The notes below the pieces were generated by a model. It had not been told where the DNA came from, did not search any database, and saw only the letters and a list, made by a program, of their open reading frames with translations. Positions 25,526 to 35,812 of a stretch of 64,000 nucleotides of DNA are shown piece after piece (within the stretch, counting starts at the first letter, position 1; the number at the start of each line of letters is the position of its first letter). The position numbers were made by a program, and so were the translations under genes. The DNA comes from Paraburkholderia sp. BL10I2N1 (lineage in GTDB: Bacteria; Pseudomonadota; Gammaproteobacteria; Burkholderiales; Burkholderiaceae): positions 1,860,001-1,924,000 of the forward strand of contig NZ_SNWA01000001.1 in assembly GCF_004361815.1 (NCBI RefSeq), in the 5' to 3' direction.

Positions 25526-28500
25526 ATGACTCCTTTTTTCTCGAAGCGGCTGCTGATCAATCTGGCAGTCGTCGCCGCGGCGGTCGGCGCGAACGCGTTC
25601 GTCGCCTACACGCAGATCTGCGGCCAGCGAGCGGCGGATGCGCGGACGATACGCTCGATGAATATCAAGCGGGATCTCGACGCGTGGCGCGAGACGCTGG
25701 ATCTCGAACTGGCCGCGCTCGGCCGCTTCGAGGCATCCGGCGCAATCGAGCCCGAGGCTGCCGCGGCGGTTCGGTCGGCCGAGGTGTCCCAACTGGAAGG
25801 CGCATTGCGCGCCGCGTTTCGGGACGAGCCACCCATGATCGCCGCGCTCGAACAACTCGCGCCATCCGCGCACGTGTTGCAGCGGGACGTGGCGGCGGCG
25901 CTTGCCCGCAGCGCGAAGCTTCCGCCCGACGCGCCGCGGACGTGGGCCGCCGCGGAATACACGCGGATCGACATGCAGCTTGGCGCGTTCGAGCATGACC
26001 TCGCGGCGATGCGGCATGAGGAGGATCGCTCGCTGGAGGCCGCGCTGACCGAATCGGCGAAAGCCACCCAGGTCGCGATGCTGCTCCTCTTCGTGACGAC
26101 GCTTGCCGGCGGCGCGCTGCTGATCTTCACGTTCGGCGTGCGCGAGAGCGCCGCGCGCGAAAAAATCCGGGTCGTGCGGGCGCTGCGCCGTAACGACGAG
26201 CGCTTTCGCGGGCTGTTCGACGCCCATCCGGTACCGATGTACATCTTCGACCGCGAAACGCTGCGCTTTCTCGCGGTGAACGCGGCGGCAATCCAGCAGT
26301 ACGGGTACTCGGAAGCGGAAATGCTGACGATGACGATCCGCGCGATCCGTCCGGTCGCCGAAGTGGCGCGGCTCGAGTCGCATCTGCAGCGCAGCGACGC
26401 CGTGCCGCGTAGCGGCCGCACGATGGCGGGCATCTGGCATCACCGCCGCAAGGATGGCACGCAGATCAGCGTCGATATCTCGTATCACGCGCTGACCTTC
26501 ACGGGACGTCCCGCGCTCTTCGTGCTGGCTGACGACGTCACCGACCAGATCAACGCCGAAGCCGAGGCGCAGCGCTCGAACCAGATGCTCGAGACGGTTA
26601 TCGACAACATCCCGCAGCGCATCTTCTGGAAGGATCTCGAATCGCGCTATCTCGGCTGCAATATGGCGTTTGCGCGCGATGCGGGGCTCGCGTATCCGGA
26701 GCAGGTCGTCGGCAAGACGGATTTCGATCTGCCGTGGCGGGAGTTCGCAGCTCAGATGCGCGAGCACGATCACGATGTGATGGCGTCGAGCGTGCCGAAG
26801 ATGAACTTCGAGTTCGACATGACGCTCGACAGCGTGCACCGGACGACGATCACGAGCAAGCTGCCGTTTACCGACAGCGACGGCACTGTGATCGGCGTGC
26901 TCGGCTCGTACACGGACGTCACTGATCGCAAGCGCTCGGATCTGGCGCTGCGCCTGCAAAGCCGCGCACTCGACGCGAGCGTGAACGCGATCTTGATCAC
27001 CGGGCCGGTATCGGGCAGCGGCAATCTGATCGAATACGTGAATCCGGCGTTCAAGCGGATCACAGGCTACGATCCGGCCGAAGTGATCGGTCAGGATTGC
27101 CGCCTGCTGCAGCGGGACGACCGCGATCAGGAAGGGCTGGAGGCGATCCGTCTCGGGCTTGCCGCCAATCGCGAGGTGAGTGCGGTGCTGCGCAATTACC
27201 GCAAGGACGGTGCGCTGTTCTGGAACCAGCTGTTCATCGCGCCGGTGCCGAATGCCGACGGACAGACGACGCATCACATCGGCATCATCAACGACGTGAC
27301 CGAACTGATCCGCTATCAGGAGCAGCTCGAATATCAGGCGAACTACGACAGCCTCACGCGCCTGCCGAACCGCAACCTGCTGCGCGACCGGCTGCAGCAC
27401 GCGCTGATCGCCGCGCAGCGGCGCGAGCAGGGCGTCGCGGTCGTGTTCATCGACCTCGACGGCTTCAAGAACGTCAACGACAGCCTTGGGCACAGCGTCG
27501 GCGACCGGTTACTCGGCGTGGTCGCAGAGCGGCTCGCACGCTGCGCGCGGGCGAGCGACACCGTGGCGCGCCATGGCGGCGACGAGTTCGTGATCGTGAT
27601 GACCGATACCGTCGACGAACAGTCGCTGATCGCGTGGATGGAGCGCGTGCGCGTGTCGATCTCAGAGCCGGTGTGGCTCGACGGCACCGAGCTCTACGTG
27701 GGCTGCAGCATGGGCGCGAGCCTTTTCCCGCAGGACGGACACGACGCCGAAACGCTGCTGAAAAAGGCCGATGTCGCGATGTATCGCGCGAAGGACCTGG
27801 GCCGCAACACGTTCCAGTTCTTCCAGCCGGAGATGAACGCGAGCGCGAGCGCGCGGATGAACATGGAGCGCCGCCTGCGGCGTGCGCTGCGCGATAGCGA
27901 GTTCCTGCTGCATTACCAGCCGCAGGTGGACATCGTGACCGGCCGGATCGTCGGCATGGAGGCGCTGGTGCGCTGGCGCGATCCGGAAGTCGGGTTGGTT
28001 CCGCCTTCGTCGTTCATTCCGGTCGCGGAAGAGAGTGGGCTCATCGGACAGCTGACCGAATGGGTGCTGCGCGAGGCGTGCGGGCAGAACAAGGCGTGGC
28101 AGGACGAAGGCTTGCCGCCGGCGCGCGTGTCGGTGAACCTGTCGGCGCGGGAATTCCATCAGCGCAACATCGCCGAGCTCGTCACGCGGGTGCTGGAGGA
28201 AACCGGGCTCGCGCCGCAGTATCTCGAACTCGAACTCACCGAAAGCACGATCATGCGCAACGCCGAAGAAGCCGTGACGATGCTCAACGATCTGCACGCA
28301 CTTGGCATCGGCCTTGCAATCGACGACTTCGGCACCGGCTACTCGAGCCTCAGCTATCTGAAGCGCTTTCCGGTGGATCGCCTGAAGATCGACCGCTCGT
28401 TCGTGTCGGATATCGGTGCTTCGAACGACGACGAGACGATCACGTCGGCGATCATCGCGCTCGCGCATTCGCTGGAATTGCAGGTGATCGCGGAAGGCGT

Positions 28501-28648
28501 GGAGACGTCGGCGCAGCTCGACTTCCTGAGAGCGCGCGCCTGCGACGAGATGCAGGGTTACTATTTCGCGAAGCCGATGCCGCGCGATGCCATTCGGGCG
28601 CTGCTGACGCACGGCGGGTCACCCGTGGCGGCGACGGCCGAAGCGTGA
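25526..28648 (+). CDS. Membrane c-di-GMP signalling protein, PAS(x3)-GGDEF-EAL
   Basis: 1040 residues from ATG at 25526 (MTPFFSKRLLINLAVV). Transmembrane helices about 9-28 and 182-204 enclose a 150-residue periplasmic, mostly helical sensor region. Then come PAS domains near 220-345 (DAHPVPMYIFDRETLRF), 350-465 (DNIPQRIFWKDLESRYLG) and 475-600 (ILITGPVSGSGNLIEYVNPAF), a GGDEF domain near 605-765 with intact RHGGDEFVIV and an RxxD inhibitory site (RASD) five residues before it, and an EAL domain near 775-1030 with EALVRW, ELELTES, DDFGTGYSSL and EGVET all intact. Both cyclase and phosphodiesterase residues look active, so the net activity is probably switched by the sensor domains. A sigma-28-like sequence upstream hints at co-regulation with motility. 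Confidence 0.92.
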   Translation: MTPFFSKRLLINLAVVAAAVGANAFVAYTQICGQRAADARTIRSMNIKRDLDAWRETLDLELAALGRFEASGAIEPEAAAAVRSAEVSQLEGALRAAFRDEPPMIAALEQLAPSAHVLQRDVAAALARSAKLPPDAPRTWAAAEYTRIDMQLGAFEHDLAAMRHEEDRSLEAALTESAKATQVAMLLLFVTTLAGGALLIFTFGVRESAAREKIRVVRALRRNDERFRGLFDAHPVPMYIFDRETLRFLAVNAAAIQQYGYSEAEMLTMTIRAIRPVAEVARLESHLQRSDAVPRSGRTMAGIWHHRRKDGTQISVDISYHALTFTGRPALFVLADDVTDQINAEAEAQRSNQMLETVIDNIPQRIFWKDLESRYLGCNMAFARDAGLAYPEQVVGKTDFDLPWREFAAQMREHDHDVMASSVPKMNFEFDMTLDSVHRTTITSKLPFTDSDGTVIGVLGSYTDVTDRKRSDLALRLQSRALDASVNAILITGPVSGSGNLIEYVNPAFKRITGYDPAEVIGQDCRLLQRDDRDQEGLEAIRLGLAANREVSAVLRNYRKDGALFWNQLFIAPVPNADGQTTHHIGIINDVTELIRYQEQLEYQANYDSLTRLPNRNLLRDRLQHALIAAQRREQGVAVVFIDLDGFKNVNDSLGHSVGDRLLGVVAERLARCARASDTVARHGGDEFVIVMTDTVDEQSLIAWMERVRVSISEPVWLDGTELYVGCSMGASLFPQDGHDAETLLKKADVAMYRAKDLGRNTFQFFQPEMNASASARMNMERRLRRALRDSEFLLHYQPQVDIVTGRIVGMEALVRWRDPEVGLVPPSSFIPVAEESGLIGQLTEWVLREACGQNKAWQDEGLPPARVSVNLSAREFHQRNIAELVTRVLEETGLAPQYLELELTESTIMRNAEEAVTMLNDLHALGIGLAIDDFGTGYSSLSYLKRFPVDRLKIDRSFVSDIGASNDDETITSAIIALAHSLELQVIAEGVETSAQLDFLRARACDEMQGYYFAKPMPRDAIRALLTHGGSPVAATAEA

Positions 28649-28706
28649 CCTGCAGCTGGAGTGGCGATAGCCGCTGCCGTGGCCATCCCGCGGCAGGTGC
28701 TGAGGG

Positions 28707-29102
28707 TCAGTCCAGCGCGGGCAGCGCGCGCGGACGGCGCTCGCTATCGGTCGCGACATAGGTGAGCGTCGCTTCGGTCACCTTGACGACTTCTTCGGTG
28801 AGGCTCATGCGCTGCGCGTACACCTCGACCGATACGGTGATTGACGTGTTGCCGGTCTTCACGATATCGGCGTAAAAGCTCAGCAGATCGCCGACGAAAA
28901 CCGGCTGCTTGAAAACGAACGAGTTGACGGCGATCGTGGCCACGCGGCCGTTGGCGCGACGGCTCGCGGGGATCGAGCCCGCGATGTCGACCTGCGCCAT
29001 GATCCAGCCGCCGAATACGTCGCCATGAACGTTTGCGTCCGATGGCTGCGGCATCACACGCAGGGCCGCGGACTTTTGCGGAAGCTGGAGGTTTTCGGTC
29101 AT
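28707..29102 (-). CDS. Acyl-CoA thioesterase, YciA-type hotdog fold
   Basis: 131 residues, hexameric hotdog thioesterase that hydrolyses acyl-CoA to free acid and CoA. The family signature is in PQPSDANVHGDVFGGWIM (about 18-35), where Asn/Asp of the helix provide the catalytic residues, followed by FVFKQPVFVGDLLSFYADI near 73. Length is typical of YciA. It is divergent from the ABC exporter gene over about 210 bp and convergent with the GGDEF-EAL gene, so it is probably transcribed alone. Confidence 0.9.
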   Translation of the reverse strand: MTENLQLPQKSAALRVMPQPSDANVHGDVFGGWIMAQVDIAGSIPASRRANGRVATIAVNSFVFKQPVFVGDLLSFYADIVKTGNTSITVSVEVYAQRMSLTEEVVKVTEATLTYVATDSERRPRALPALD

Positions 29103-29312
29103 CGGGACATCCTTGGGGAACAGGTTGGCTTCGCGTGCAGACGCGTCGGTTCAGGCGCTCGGCATGACGTTGCCAGGCCAGCGCGTGGAAAGCGGCGCCA
29201 GCCGGCTTCTGCGACAATACGAAAGATCAGGAATTGTACGGGAAAGCGCGCAAACCGGAAGGCACGGCCAAAAGCGCACCGATACATCCGCCCCTCCCCA
29301 CAGCCGACCTTC

Positions 29313-31208
29313 ATGCGCCGTTATTCCGCCTCCTCCGAGCCTTCGCCGATCTCGACCCAGCCGCGCAACGACTGGCAGACGATCGTGTCATTGCTGCCCT
29401 ACCTCGCCACTTATAAATGGCGTGTGATTTTCGCGCTCAGTTGCCTGATCGGCGCGAAGGTGGCGAACCTCGGCGTGCCGGTGGTGATGAAGCGGATCGT
29501 CGACAGCCTCGCGTCGGTCCAGCATCTGACGGCACTCGGCCGGGCCGACCACGCGCCGGGTATCGTGTTGCTCAGCGGTGTCGGGCTGCTGGTGGTCTCG
29601 TACGCGGTCGTGCGGCTGTCGACCTCGCTCTTCACCGAGCTGCGAGAAATCCTCTTTTCGAAGGTTACCGAAAGCGCGGTGCGTCAGCTGGCGTTGAAGG
29701 TGTTCCGGCATCTGCACGCGCTGTCGCTTCGGTTCCACCTCGACCGGCAGACCGGCGGCATGTCGCGCGACATCGAGCGAGGTACACGCGGCATCACGCA
29801 ACTGATCTCCTATTCGCTGTATAGCATCCTGCCGACGCTCGTCGAAGTCGGCCTCGTGCTTGGATTCTTTGTCGTCAAGTACGAGGCGTATTACGCGATC
29901 GTCACGTTCATTGCGCTCGCTGCGTACATCACGTTTACGGTGAAGGTGACTGAGTGGCGCACGCATTTTCGCCGCACGATGAACGATCTCGATTCGCGCG
30001 CGAATTCGCGCGCGATCGATTCGCTGCTCAACTACGAGACCGTCAAGTATTTCGGCAACGAAGAGTGGGAAGCGCAGCGCTACGACGAAAACCTCAAGCG
30101 CTACCGCGCGGCGGCGATCAAATCGCAGAACTCGCTGTCGGCGCTGAATTTCGGACAGCAGGCGATCATCGGCACAGGGCTCGTGTTCATCCTGTGGCGC
30201 GCGACGCAGGGAGTGATGGCAGGGCGGCTCACGCTTGGCGATCTCGTGCTGATCAACACCTTCATGTTGCAGCTGTATATTCCGCTGAATTTTCTCGGTG
30301 TGGTGTATCGCGAGCTGAAGCAGAGCCTCACCGACATGGACCGCATGTTCACGCTGCTCGGCGCGGCGCGCGAAGTGCCCGACGTCGAGAATGCGCCGGC
30401 GCTCGCGGTGACCGGCGCGCAGGTGCGCTTCGAACGCGTGAACTTCGCTTACGAACCCGCGCGGCAGATCCTGCATGACGTGAGCTTCACGATTCCGGCT
30501 GGCACAACGACGGCTGTCGTTGGGCACAGCGGCTCAGGTAAGTCGACGCTCGCGCGCCTGATGTTCCGCTTCTACGATCTGGACCGTGCGACGGGTGGCG
30601 CGATCACGATAGACGGCCAGGATATCCGCGATGTGACGCAGGATTCATTACGCGCTTCGATCGGTATCGTGCCGCAGGACACGGTGCTGTTCAACGATTC
30701 GATCTACTACAACATCGCCTATGGCCGCCCGAGCGCGACACGCGACGAAGTGATTGCCGCGGCGCGTGCGGCGCACATTCACGACTTCATCGAAGGTTTG
30801 CCGAAGGGTTATGACACGCCGGTTGGCGAGCGCGGGCTGAAGCTGTCAGGTGGCGAGAAGCAGCGCGTCGCGATTGCGCGCACGATCCTGAAGAATCCGC
30901 CGCTGCTGATTTTCGACGAAGCCACCTCTGCGCTCGATTCGCGTTCGGAGCGGGCGATCCAGCACGAACTCGATCAGATTGCGCGCGAACGGACCACGTT
31001 GATCATCGCGCACCGTTTGTCGACGGTCGTGCATGCCCAGCAGATCATCGTGATGGATCGCGGGCGGATCGTCGAACGCGGGACGTACGCCGAGCTGATT
31101 CTTGCCGGCGGACATTTTGCGCAGATGTGGGCGCTGCAACAGCAGCGCGCAGCACTGGCCGATGATGCGCAGGAGCCCGCCGTCGCGGCAGGGCACGAGG
31201 ACAAATGA
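29313..31208 (+). CDS. ABC exporter, Atm1/HMT1 type (fused permease and ATPase)
   Basis: 631 residues from ATG at 29313 (MRRYSASSEPSPISTQPRND); an upstream in-frame extension through the intergenic gap is rejected. Six membrane helices (about 40-330) with the Atm1-class YFGNEEWEAQRYDENLKRY near 245, then a nucleotide-binding domain: Walker A GHSGSGKST near 404, signature LSGGEKQRVAIART near 511 and Walker B LLIFDEATSALD near 530. This class exports glutathione-linked compounds (metal-glutathione, glutathione persulfide) and complements mitochondrial Atm1 in some bacteria. A half-transporter, expected to work as a homodimer in the inner membrane. Confidence 0.93.
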   Translation: MRRYSASSEPSPISTQPRNDWQTIVSLLPYLATYKWRVIFALSCLIGAKVANLGVPVVMKRIVDSLASVQHLTALGRADHAPGIVLLSGVGLLVVSYAVVRLSTSLFTELREILFSKVTESAVRQLALKVFRHLHALSLRFHLDRQTGGMSRDIERGTRGITQLISYSLYSILPTLVEVGLVLGFFVVKYEAYYAIVTFIALAAYITFTVKVTEWRTHFRRTMNDLDSRANSRAIDSLLNYETVKYFGNEEWEAQRYDENLKRYRAAAIKSQNSLSALNFGQQAIIGTGLVFILWRATQGVMAGRLTLGDLVLINTFMLQLYIPLNFLGVVYRELKQSLTDMDRMFTLLGAAREVPDVENAPALAVTGAQVRFERVNFAYEPARQILHDVSFTIPAGTTTAVVGHSGSGKSTLARLMFRFYDLDRATGGAITIDGQDIRDVTQDSLRASIGIVPQDTVLFNDSIYYNIAYGRPSATRDEVIAAARAAHIHDFIEGLPKGYDTPVGERGLKLSGGEKQRVAIARTILKNPPLLIFDEATSALDSRSERAIQHELDQIARERTTLIIAHRLSTVVHAQQIIVMDRGRIVERGTYAELILAGGHFAQMWALQQQRAALADDAQEPAVAAGHEDK

Positions 31209-31348
31209 TGTCGGCTGGTGGCGGGTTGCCGTGGCTGGTTTCAGGGACATTTCATGCGCGCCTCGCCTAAGCAATCCGGATACTTCGCGCGATAGCGGGT
31301 GATAGCGGGCGACGCCGCCACCCGCCGCACCTTGAGCATGATGGGCGT

Positions 31349-32074
31349 CTAGCGGCCCGCGCCGAGCCGTTCGTCGAGCGCCTTTAGCTGTGCCGGTGTA
31401 CCGACGTTCTCCCACAAACCCTGATGCAGCTCGCCGGTCACCTTGCCACGCGCGATCGCGTCGCGGTAGTAAGGTGTGAGCGCGCGCCGCGTGCCAGACG
31501 GCAGAGCACCGAACATGCGCGTGTCATACAGGCCGATGTTGCCGAACGTATAGCGCGGCTCGCCTTCGAGCGACAGCACGCCGTCGACGAGCGCAAAATC
31601 CCCGGACGAATGAAACGGCGGGTTGGGCACCATCACAAGATGCATGCCGGGTTCGGGCAGGTCCCGGAGCCGAGCGGCATGCGCATGTAGCGTGCCGTAG
31701 TCGAAATCCGCATACACGTCGCCGCTAACGGCAACGAAGACTTCCGGCGCACCCGCGTCTTCGAGCAAAGGCCGGGCTTGCGCGATGCCGCCGGCCGTCT
31801 CCAGTGCCTCGTCTTCCGGCGAATACCGCAGCGAAACGCCCCAGCGCGAGCCGTCGCCGAGCGCGTCTTCGATCTGCTGGCCGAGCCACGCGTGATTGAT
31901 TACGATGGTGCGCAAACCGGCCTGCGCGAGCCGTTCGATCTGCCACACGATCAATGCCTTGCCGCCGGCTTCGAGAAGGGGTTTCGGGCGTGAATCGGTC
32001 AACGGACGCATCCGCTCGCCGCGTCCGGCGGCAAAAATCATCGCTTTCGTCAGGCAATTCGCTGGCGTGTTCAT
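31349..32074 (-). CDS. murU: N-acetylmuramate alpha-1-phosphate uridylyltransferase
   Basis: 241 residues from ATG at 32074 (MNTPANCLTKAMIFAAGRG); an internal ATG at 32041 (MIFAAGRGERMRPLTD) is possible but would trim the conserved strand. The nucleotidyltransferase signature AAGRGERMRPLTDSRPKPLL near 15-35 and VSGDVYADFDYG near 110 are clear. MurU makes UDP-MurNAc from MurNAc-1-phosphate in the anhydro-sugar recycling bypass, which sidesteps the fosfomycin-sensitive MurA step. It starts 16 bp after amgK on the same strand, and this pairing is the main reason for choosing MurU over glucose-1-phosphate thymidylyltransferase. Confidence 0.9.
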   Translation of the reverse strand: MNTPANCLTKAMIFAAGRGERMRPLTDSRPKPLLEAGGKALIVWQIERLAQAGLRTIVINHAWLGQQIEDALGDGSRWGVSLRYSPEDEALETAGGIAQARPLLEDAGAPEVFVAVSGDVYADFDYGTLHAHAARLRDLPEPGMHLVMVPNPPFHSSGDFALVDGVLSLEGEPRYTFGNIGLYDTRMFGALPSGTRRALTPYYRDAIARGKVTGELHQGLWENVGTPAQLKALDERLGAGR

Positions 32075-32090
32075 CGGTGTACTGGCCCGC

Positions 32091-33146
32091 TCAGAAGGTG
32101 TAACCGACGTCGGCAGCACGGCCTTCGAGCTGGTCGAGCAACTTCGCGAACGGCGCAAGCGGCCGGTAGCGTTCCGCGACCTTGCGCGCATAGGCGATAA
32201 ATCGCGGCAGATCGGCAAGATAGTGCGGCTTGCCGTCGCGGTAGTTGATCCGGCAGAAGAGCCCAAGCACCTTGATGTGCCGCTGCAGGCCCATCCATTC
32301 GAGCTGCCGGTAAAACTCACCGAAATCGGGATCGACCGGCAGCCCGGCTTTCTTCGCGCGTTCCCAGTAGTACACGAAGCAGTCCAGCTCGAACTCTTCG
32401 TCCCAGCCGAGGAACGCGTCGCGCAGCAACGAGGCGACGTCGTACGTGATCGGACCGTACACGGCGTCCTGGAAATCGAGCACGCCTGGATTCGGGCTTG
32501 CCACCATCAGATTGCGTGGCATGAAATCGCGCAGCATGAAAACCTGAGGCTGGGCTCGCGCGCTCGCCACCAGCAACGCAAAAGTCCGGTCGAGCACGGA
32601 ACGGGTTTTTTCGTCGACAGGCTGATTCAGATGCCGGCCGATGAACCACTCCGGCATCAATTCCATTTCGCGGAGAAGGAACACTTCGTCGAACGGCGGC
32701 AGGACGTCTTCGCGCGATGTGCGCTGCCAGCGGATCAGGGCATCGAGCGCATCGCGCATCAGCGTGCGGGGTGTGTGTCCGTCGGTGCTCCCGCCATCCG
32801 TCAGCGCGCGCAGGTAGGACGCTGTCCCGAGATCGGTGACGAGCATGAAACCCGCCTCAAGATCGACCTCCAGCACCCGCGGGACGTGGACGCCAGCGGT
32901 TTCCAGCAGCTGCGCGACCTGCACGAACTCGCGGCACTTCTCAGGTGGGGGTGCATCGACGGCAATCAGCGTCGGGCCGTGCGGGCCGCTCGCGGCGAGC
33001 CGGAAATAACGGCGAAAACTGGCGTCCGACGAGGCAGACGCGAGCGAGGCGACGTCAAGGCCGTAGCGGTCGGCGTGGGTGCGAAGCCAGGCGGTGAGCA
33101 GTTCGAGACGGGTATCGGGGGTGTCGGGGGCGGCAGGTAAGGTCAT
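32091..33146 (-). CDS. amgK: N-acetylmuramate/N-acetylglucosamine anomeric kinase
   Basis: 351 residues from ATG at 33146 ([20 protein letters not shown]). APH/choline-kinase fold: [13 protein letters not shown] near 38, [14 protein letters not shown] near 60, MLVTDLG near 97, a catalytic loop reading [12 protein letters not shown] (RDF in place of the usual HGD) near 217, and metal-binding [20 protein letters not shown] near 235. AmgK phosphorylates MurNAc and GlcNAc at C1 to feed MurU. The pair is upstream of and divergent from lptD, about 220 bp apart. Earlier annotation as aminoglycoside phosphotransferase would be misleading. Confidence 0.9.
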   Translation of the reverse strand: MTLPAAPDTPDTRLELLTAWLRTHADRYGLDVASLASASSDASFRRYFRLAASGPHGPTLIAVDAPPPEKCREFVQVAQLLETAGVHVPRVLEVDLEAGFMLVTDLGTASYLRALTDGGSTDGHTPRTLMRDALDALIRWQRTSREDVLPPFDEVFLLREMELMPEWFIGRHLNQPVDEKTRSVLDRTFALLVASARAQPQVFMLRDFMPRNLMVASPNPGVLDFQDAVYGPITYDVASLLRDAFLGWDEEFELDCFVYYWERAKKAGLPVDPDFGEFYRQLEWMGLQRHIKVLGLFCRINYRDGKPHYLADLPRFIAYARKVAERYRPLAPFAKLLDQLEGRAADVGYTF

Positions 33147-33185
33147 GAAAACCAGAGGCAAAATCTTGGGGGCAACGTCTTGCCA

Positions 33186-33191
33186 TATAAT
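33186..33191 (+). promoter_or_regulatory. Consensus -10 (TATAAT) upstream of lptD
   Basis: A perfect TATAAT in the amgK-lptD divergent gap, 178 bp before the lptD start chosen here. TTGGGG at 33166-33171 is only 14 bp upstream, too close for a standard -35, so this is a -10 call. It probably starts lptD-surA-pdxA-rsmA. Confidence 0.45.
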
Positions 33192-33369
33192 ACCCCACGA
33201 CTTTTTTGACGCGACCCGCGCCCGCTTTCACACGTCCCGTCTGACCGCCCGCCTTATTGATCGACAGATTGCAGTTTTTTGCGTGTACCCCGGTTGTCGC
33301 AGCCCGGTTGCGCAGGCAGCGGACTGTGATGAAGAAGGCCGGCGGCCGGGTCGATTCGCCAAACGATAC

Positions 33370-35736
33370 ATGCCGCTAAGACAGCTTTCCCAAACGACTC
33401 CTTCTTGCGACGGCGTGCCGCGCAAAAGGCGGCTCGTCGCGGCCTTGATCGCCGTGCCGGGCCTGATGCCCGCGTTGACGCACGCCCAGTTGGTGGGCGA
33501 GGCGGCGCAGGCGCAACCGGTCGATGTGCCGTGGGGCCTGCGGCTCGCCCCCCAACTCGAAGAGCGCCCGCTGCAGAGCGGTCAGCGGCCCGCGACGTTC
33601 GTGCTCGGCGATACCGTGACCGCCACCGGCGACCAGGACATGGCCGCCAAGGGCTCTGCCGAAGTGCGGCGCAATACGGCGGTCATCAAGGCCGACGCGC
33701 TGCATTACGAGCAGGACACCGACATGGCCGACGCGTACGGCCAGGTGCGCGTGATCAGCAACGGCGTTCTGTTCGCCGGCCCCGAGGCGCATCTGAGGGT
33801 CGAAGCAAGCGAAGGCTACATGCCGGCGCCGAAGTATCACTTCAACGTGACGGGCGGCTCGGGCAGCGCAGAGCGGGTCGATATGCTCGACAGCGAGCGC
33901 TCGATCTTTACCAACGGCACGTATACCGCGTGCCAGTGCGCGACCGATCCGGCGTGGTACATCAAGGGCTCCGAATTCAGCTTCGATACAGGTGCTGACG
34001 AAGGTGTCGCGCACAATGGCGTGCTGTTTTTCCAGGGTGTGCCGATCTTCGCGAGCCCCTGGCTGTCGTTCCCGCTCTCGGGCGAGCGACGCAGCGGCTT
34101 TCTGCCGCCGACGTTTTCGGTGAGTTCGACCAACGGTTTCGAACTGGCGGTTCCGTACTACTTCAACATCGCGCCGAACCGCGATCTGACGTTGACGCCG
34201 CAGGTCATCTCGAAGCGCGGGCTGTTTACGGAAGCGACGTTCCGTTATCTGTCGCCGACCTATACCGGCACGATTACGGGCCAGTTTCTGCCGAACGACG
34301 CGATCACGAAGACGAATCGCTACGCGATTTACCTGCAGCACAGTCAGAACTTCGGTAACGGGTTCGGCGGGTACATCTATTACAACAAGGTTTCGGATAA
34401 CACCTATCCTGGAGACCTGGGGTCGACCGCCAACCAGTTCGTCAACGGCACGCAGCTGCTCTACCAGCAGGAAGCCGGGCTGACGTACAACAACGGTCCG
34501 TGGTCGGTGCTCACCCGCGTGCAGCACTGGCAGACGCTCGAGCCTTCGACGCCGCCGTACGCCCGCGAACCGCAGTTGAACGTGAAATACGCGAAGTACA
34601 ACGTCGGCGGTTTCGACTTCGGTGCGGAAACGGACTACACCCGTTTCACCATTACCCAGGCCGACGCGACCGAAGGTCAGCGTTTCGTCTTCAATCCGTA
34701 CCTGTCGTATTCGCTCGTCGGACCGGGTTACTTCGTCACGCCGAAGGTGCAATGGCACTTTGCGTCGTACGACCTGGACCATATTTCGTCGACGGCGCCG
34801 ATCGGTCAGCCGAAGAATTTCACCGAGTCGATTCCGACATTCAGTTTCGACAGCGGCCTGATCTTCGAACGTTCGGTCCGACTCTTCGGCGATGATTTCA
34901 TCCAGACCCTCGAGCCAAGGCTCTATTACGTCTACACGCCGTTTCGCAATCAGGACTTTGCGCCGCTGTTCGATACCGCGGAGTCGGACTTCGGGCTGGC
35001 GGAAATCTTCAGTCCGAACACGTTCGTCGGCAACGACCGGATCGCCGACGCGAACCGCATTACCGCGGCACTCACCACGCGCTTCATCAATCCGGCCACC
35101 GGCGACGAACGCGCGCGCTTCGTCATCGCACAGCAGTATTTCTTTCAGGACCAGCGCGTCACGCTGTTACCTGGGCAAGCCAATGCGCAGGCGACTCACT
35201 CGGACCTGATCGCCGGTGCATCGGTGAAGCTCGGCGCCGGTTTCGCGTCGGAAACTGCGTTCCAATATAATGCGGACAACAATCAGCTGACGAAAGCCAG
35301 CGTGGGCTTCGGCTTCAGTCCGGCGACGGGCAAGGTGATCAACGTCGCGTATCGTTACACGCGCTCGAACACGACGCTGACGTTCGAGCCGATCAACCAG
35401 ATCCTGATCTCGGGGCAGTGGCCGCTGGGGCATCGGGTGTATAGCGTGGCGCGCCTGAACTATGACGTGAGCGGGCATCGCCTGGTCGACGGTCTGCTCG
35501 GGCTGCAATACGATGCCGACTGCTGGACGCTCGGTGTCGGACTGCAGCGCTACGCCAACGGAGCCAACTCGTCAGGCAGCCCGACGTCGAGTTCGCGGAT
35601 CCTCGCCCAGCTGACGCTCAAGGGGCTTTCGAGTGTCGACAACGGGCTCATCGCCGCGTTCCGCGCCGGCATACCGGGCTACACGCCGTTGCCGGCCGCG
35701 CCGCCGCCGCAGTCGCGTTTCACCAATTACGAATGA
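33370..35736 (+). CDS. lptD: LPS-assembly outer-membrane protein LptD
   Basis: 788 residues from ATG at 33370 ([15 protein letters not shown]) with a signal peptide ending near ALTHAQ (residue 40). An OstA/LptA-like N-terminal domain (about 75-175, [38 protein letters not shown]) leads into the 26-strand barrel (about 220-780). Cysteines usable for the required disulfides are in YTACQCATD near 190 and [10 protein letters not shown] near 717; E. coli has two C-terminal cysteines, here one. LptD with LptE inserts LPS into the outer leaflet. First gene of lptD-surA-pdxA-rsmA. The start is uncertain by some codons because no clear ribosome-binding site is seen. Confidence 0.95.
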   Translation: MPLRQLSQTTPSCDGVPRKRRLVAALIAVPGLMPALTHAQLVGEAAQAQPVDVPWGLRLAPQLEERPLQSGQRPATFVLGDTVTATGDQDMAAKGSAEVRRNTAVIKADALHYEQDTDMADAYGQVRVISNGVLFAGPEAHLRVEASEGYMPAPKYHFNVTGGSGSAERVDMLDSERSIFTNGTYTACQCATDPAWYIKGSEFSFDTGADEGVAHNGVLFFQGVPIFASPWLSFPLSGERRSGFLPPTFSVSSTNGFELAVPYYFNIAPNRDLTLTPQVISKRGLFTEATFRYLSPTYTGTITGQFLPNDAITKTNRYAIYLQHSQNFGNGFGGYIYYNKVSDNTYPGDLGSTANQFVNGTQLLYQQEAGLTYNNGPWSVLTRVQHWQTLEPSTPPYAREPQLNVKYAKYNVGGFDFGAETDYTRFTITQADATEGQRFVFNPYLSYSLVGPGYFVTPKVQWHFASYDLDHISSTAPIGQPKNFTESIPTFSFDSGLIFERSVRLFGDDFIQTLEPRLYYVYTPFRNQDFAPLFDTAESDFGLAEIFSPNTFVGNDRIADANRITAALTTRFINPATGDERARFVIAQQYFFQDQRVTLLPGQANAQATHSDLIAGASVKLGAGFASETAFQYNADNNQLTKASVGFGFSPATGKVINVAYRYTRSNTTLTFEPINQILISGQWPLGHRVYSVARLNYDVSGHRLVDGLLGLQYDADCWTLGVGLQRYANGANSSGSPTSSSRILAQLTLKGLSSVDNGLIAAFRAGIPGYTPLPAAPPPQSRFTNYE

Positions 35737-35812
35737 CCGTCGCCCGATGATTAACAAAATGCGAAAAGACGGGCCAGGCGCGCCCGACCTCAATGGAGTA
35801 TCTGTGGCAATC

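Noticed and set aside
25430..27493. 687-codon minus-strand frame opposite the GGDEF-EAL gene
   Set aside because: Shadow of the PAS and GGDEF coding region.
31291..31310. Tandem GATAGCGGG repeat, two copies
   Set aside because: Only two copies after the ABC exporter gene; likely chance in GC-rich spacer.
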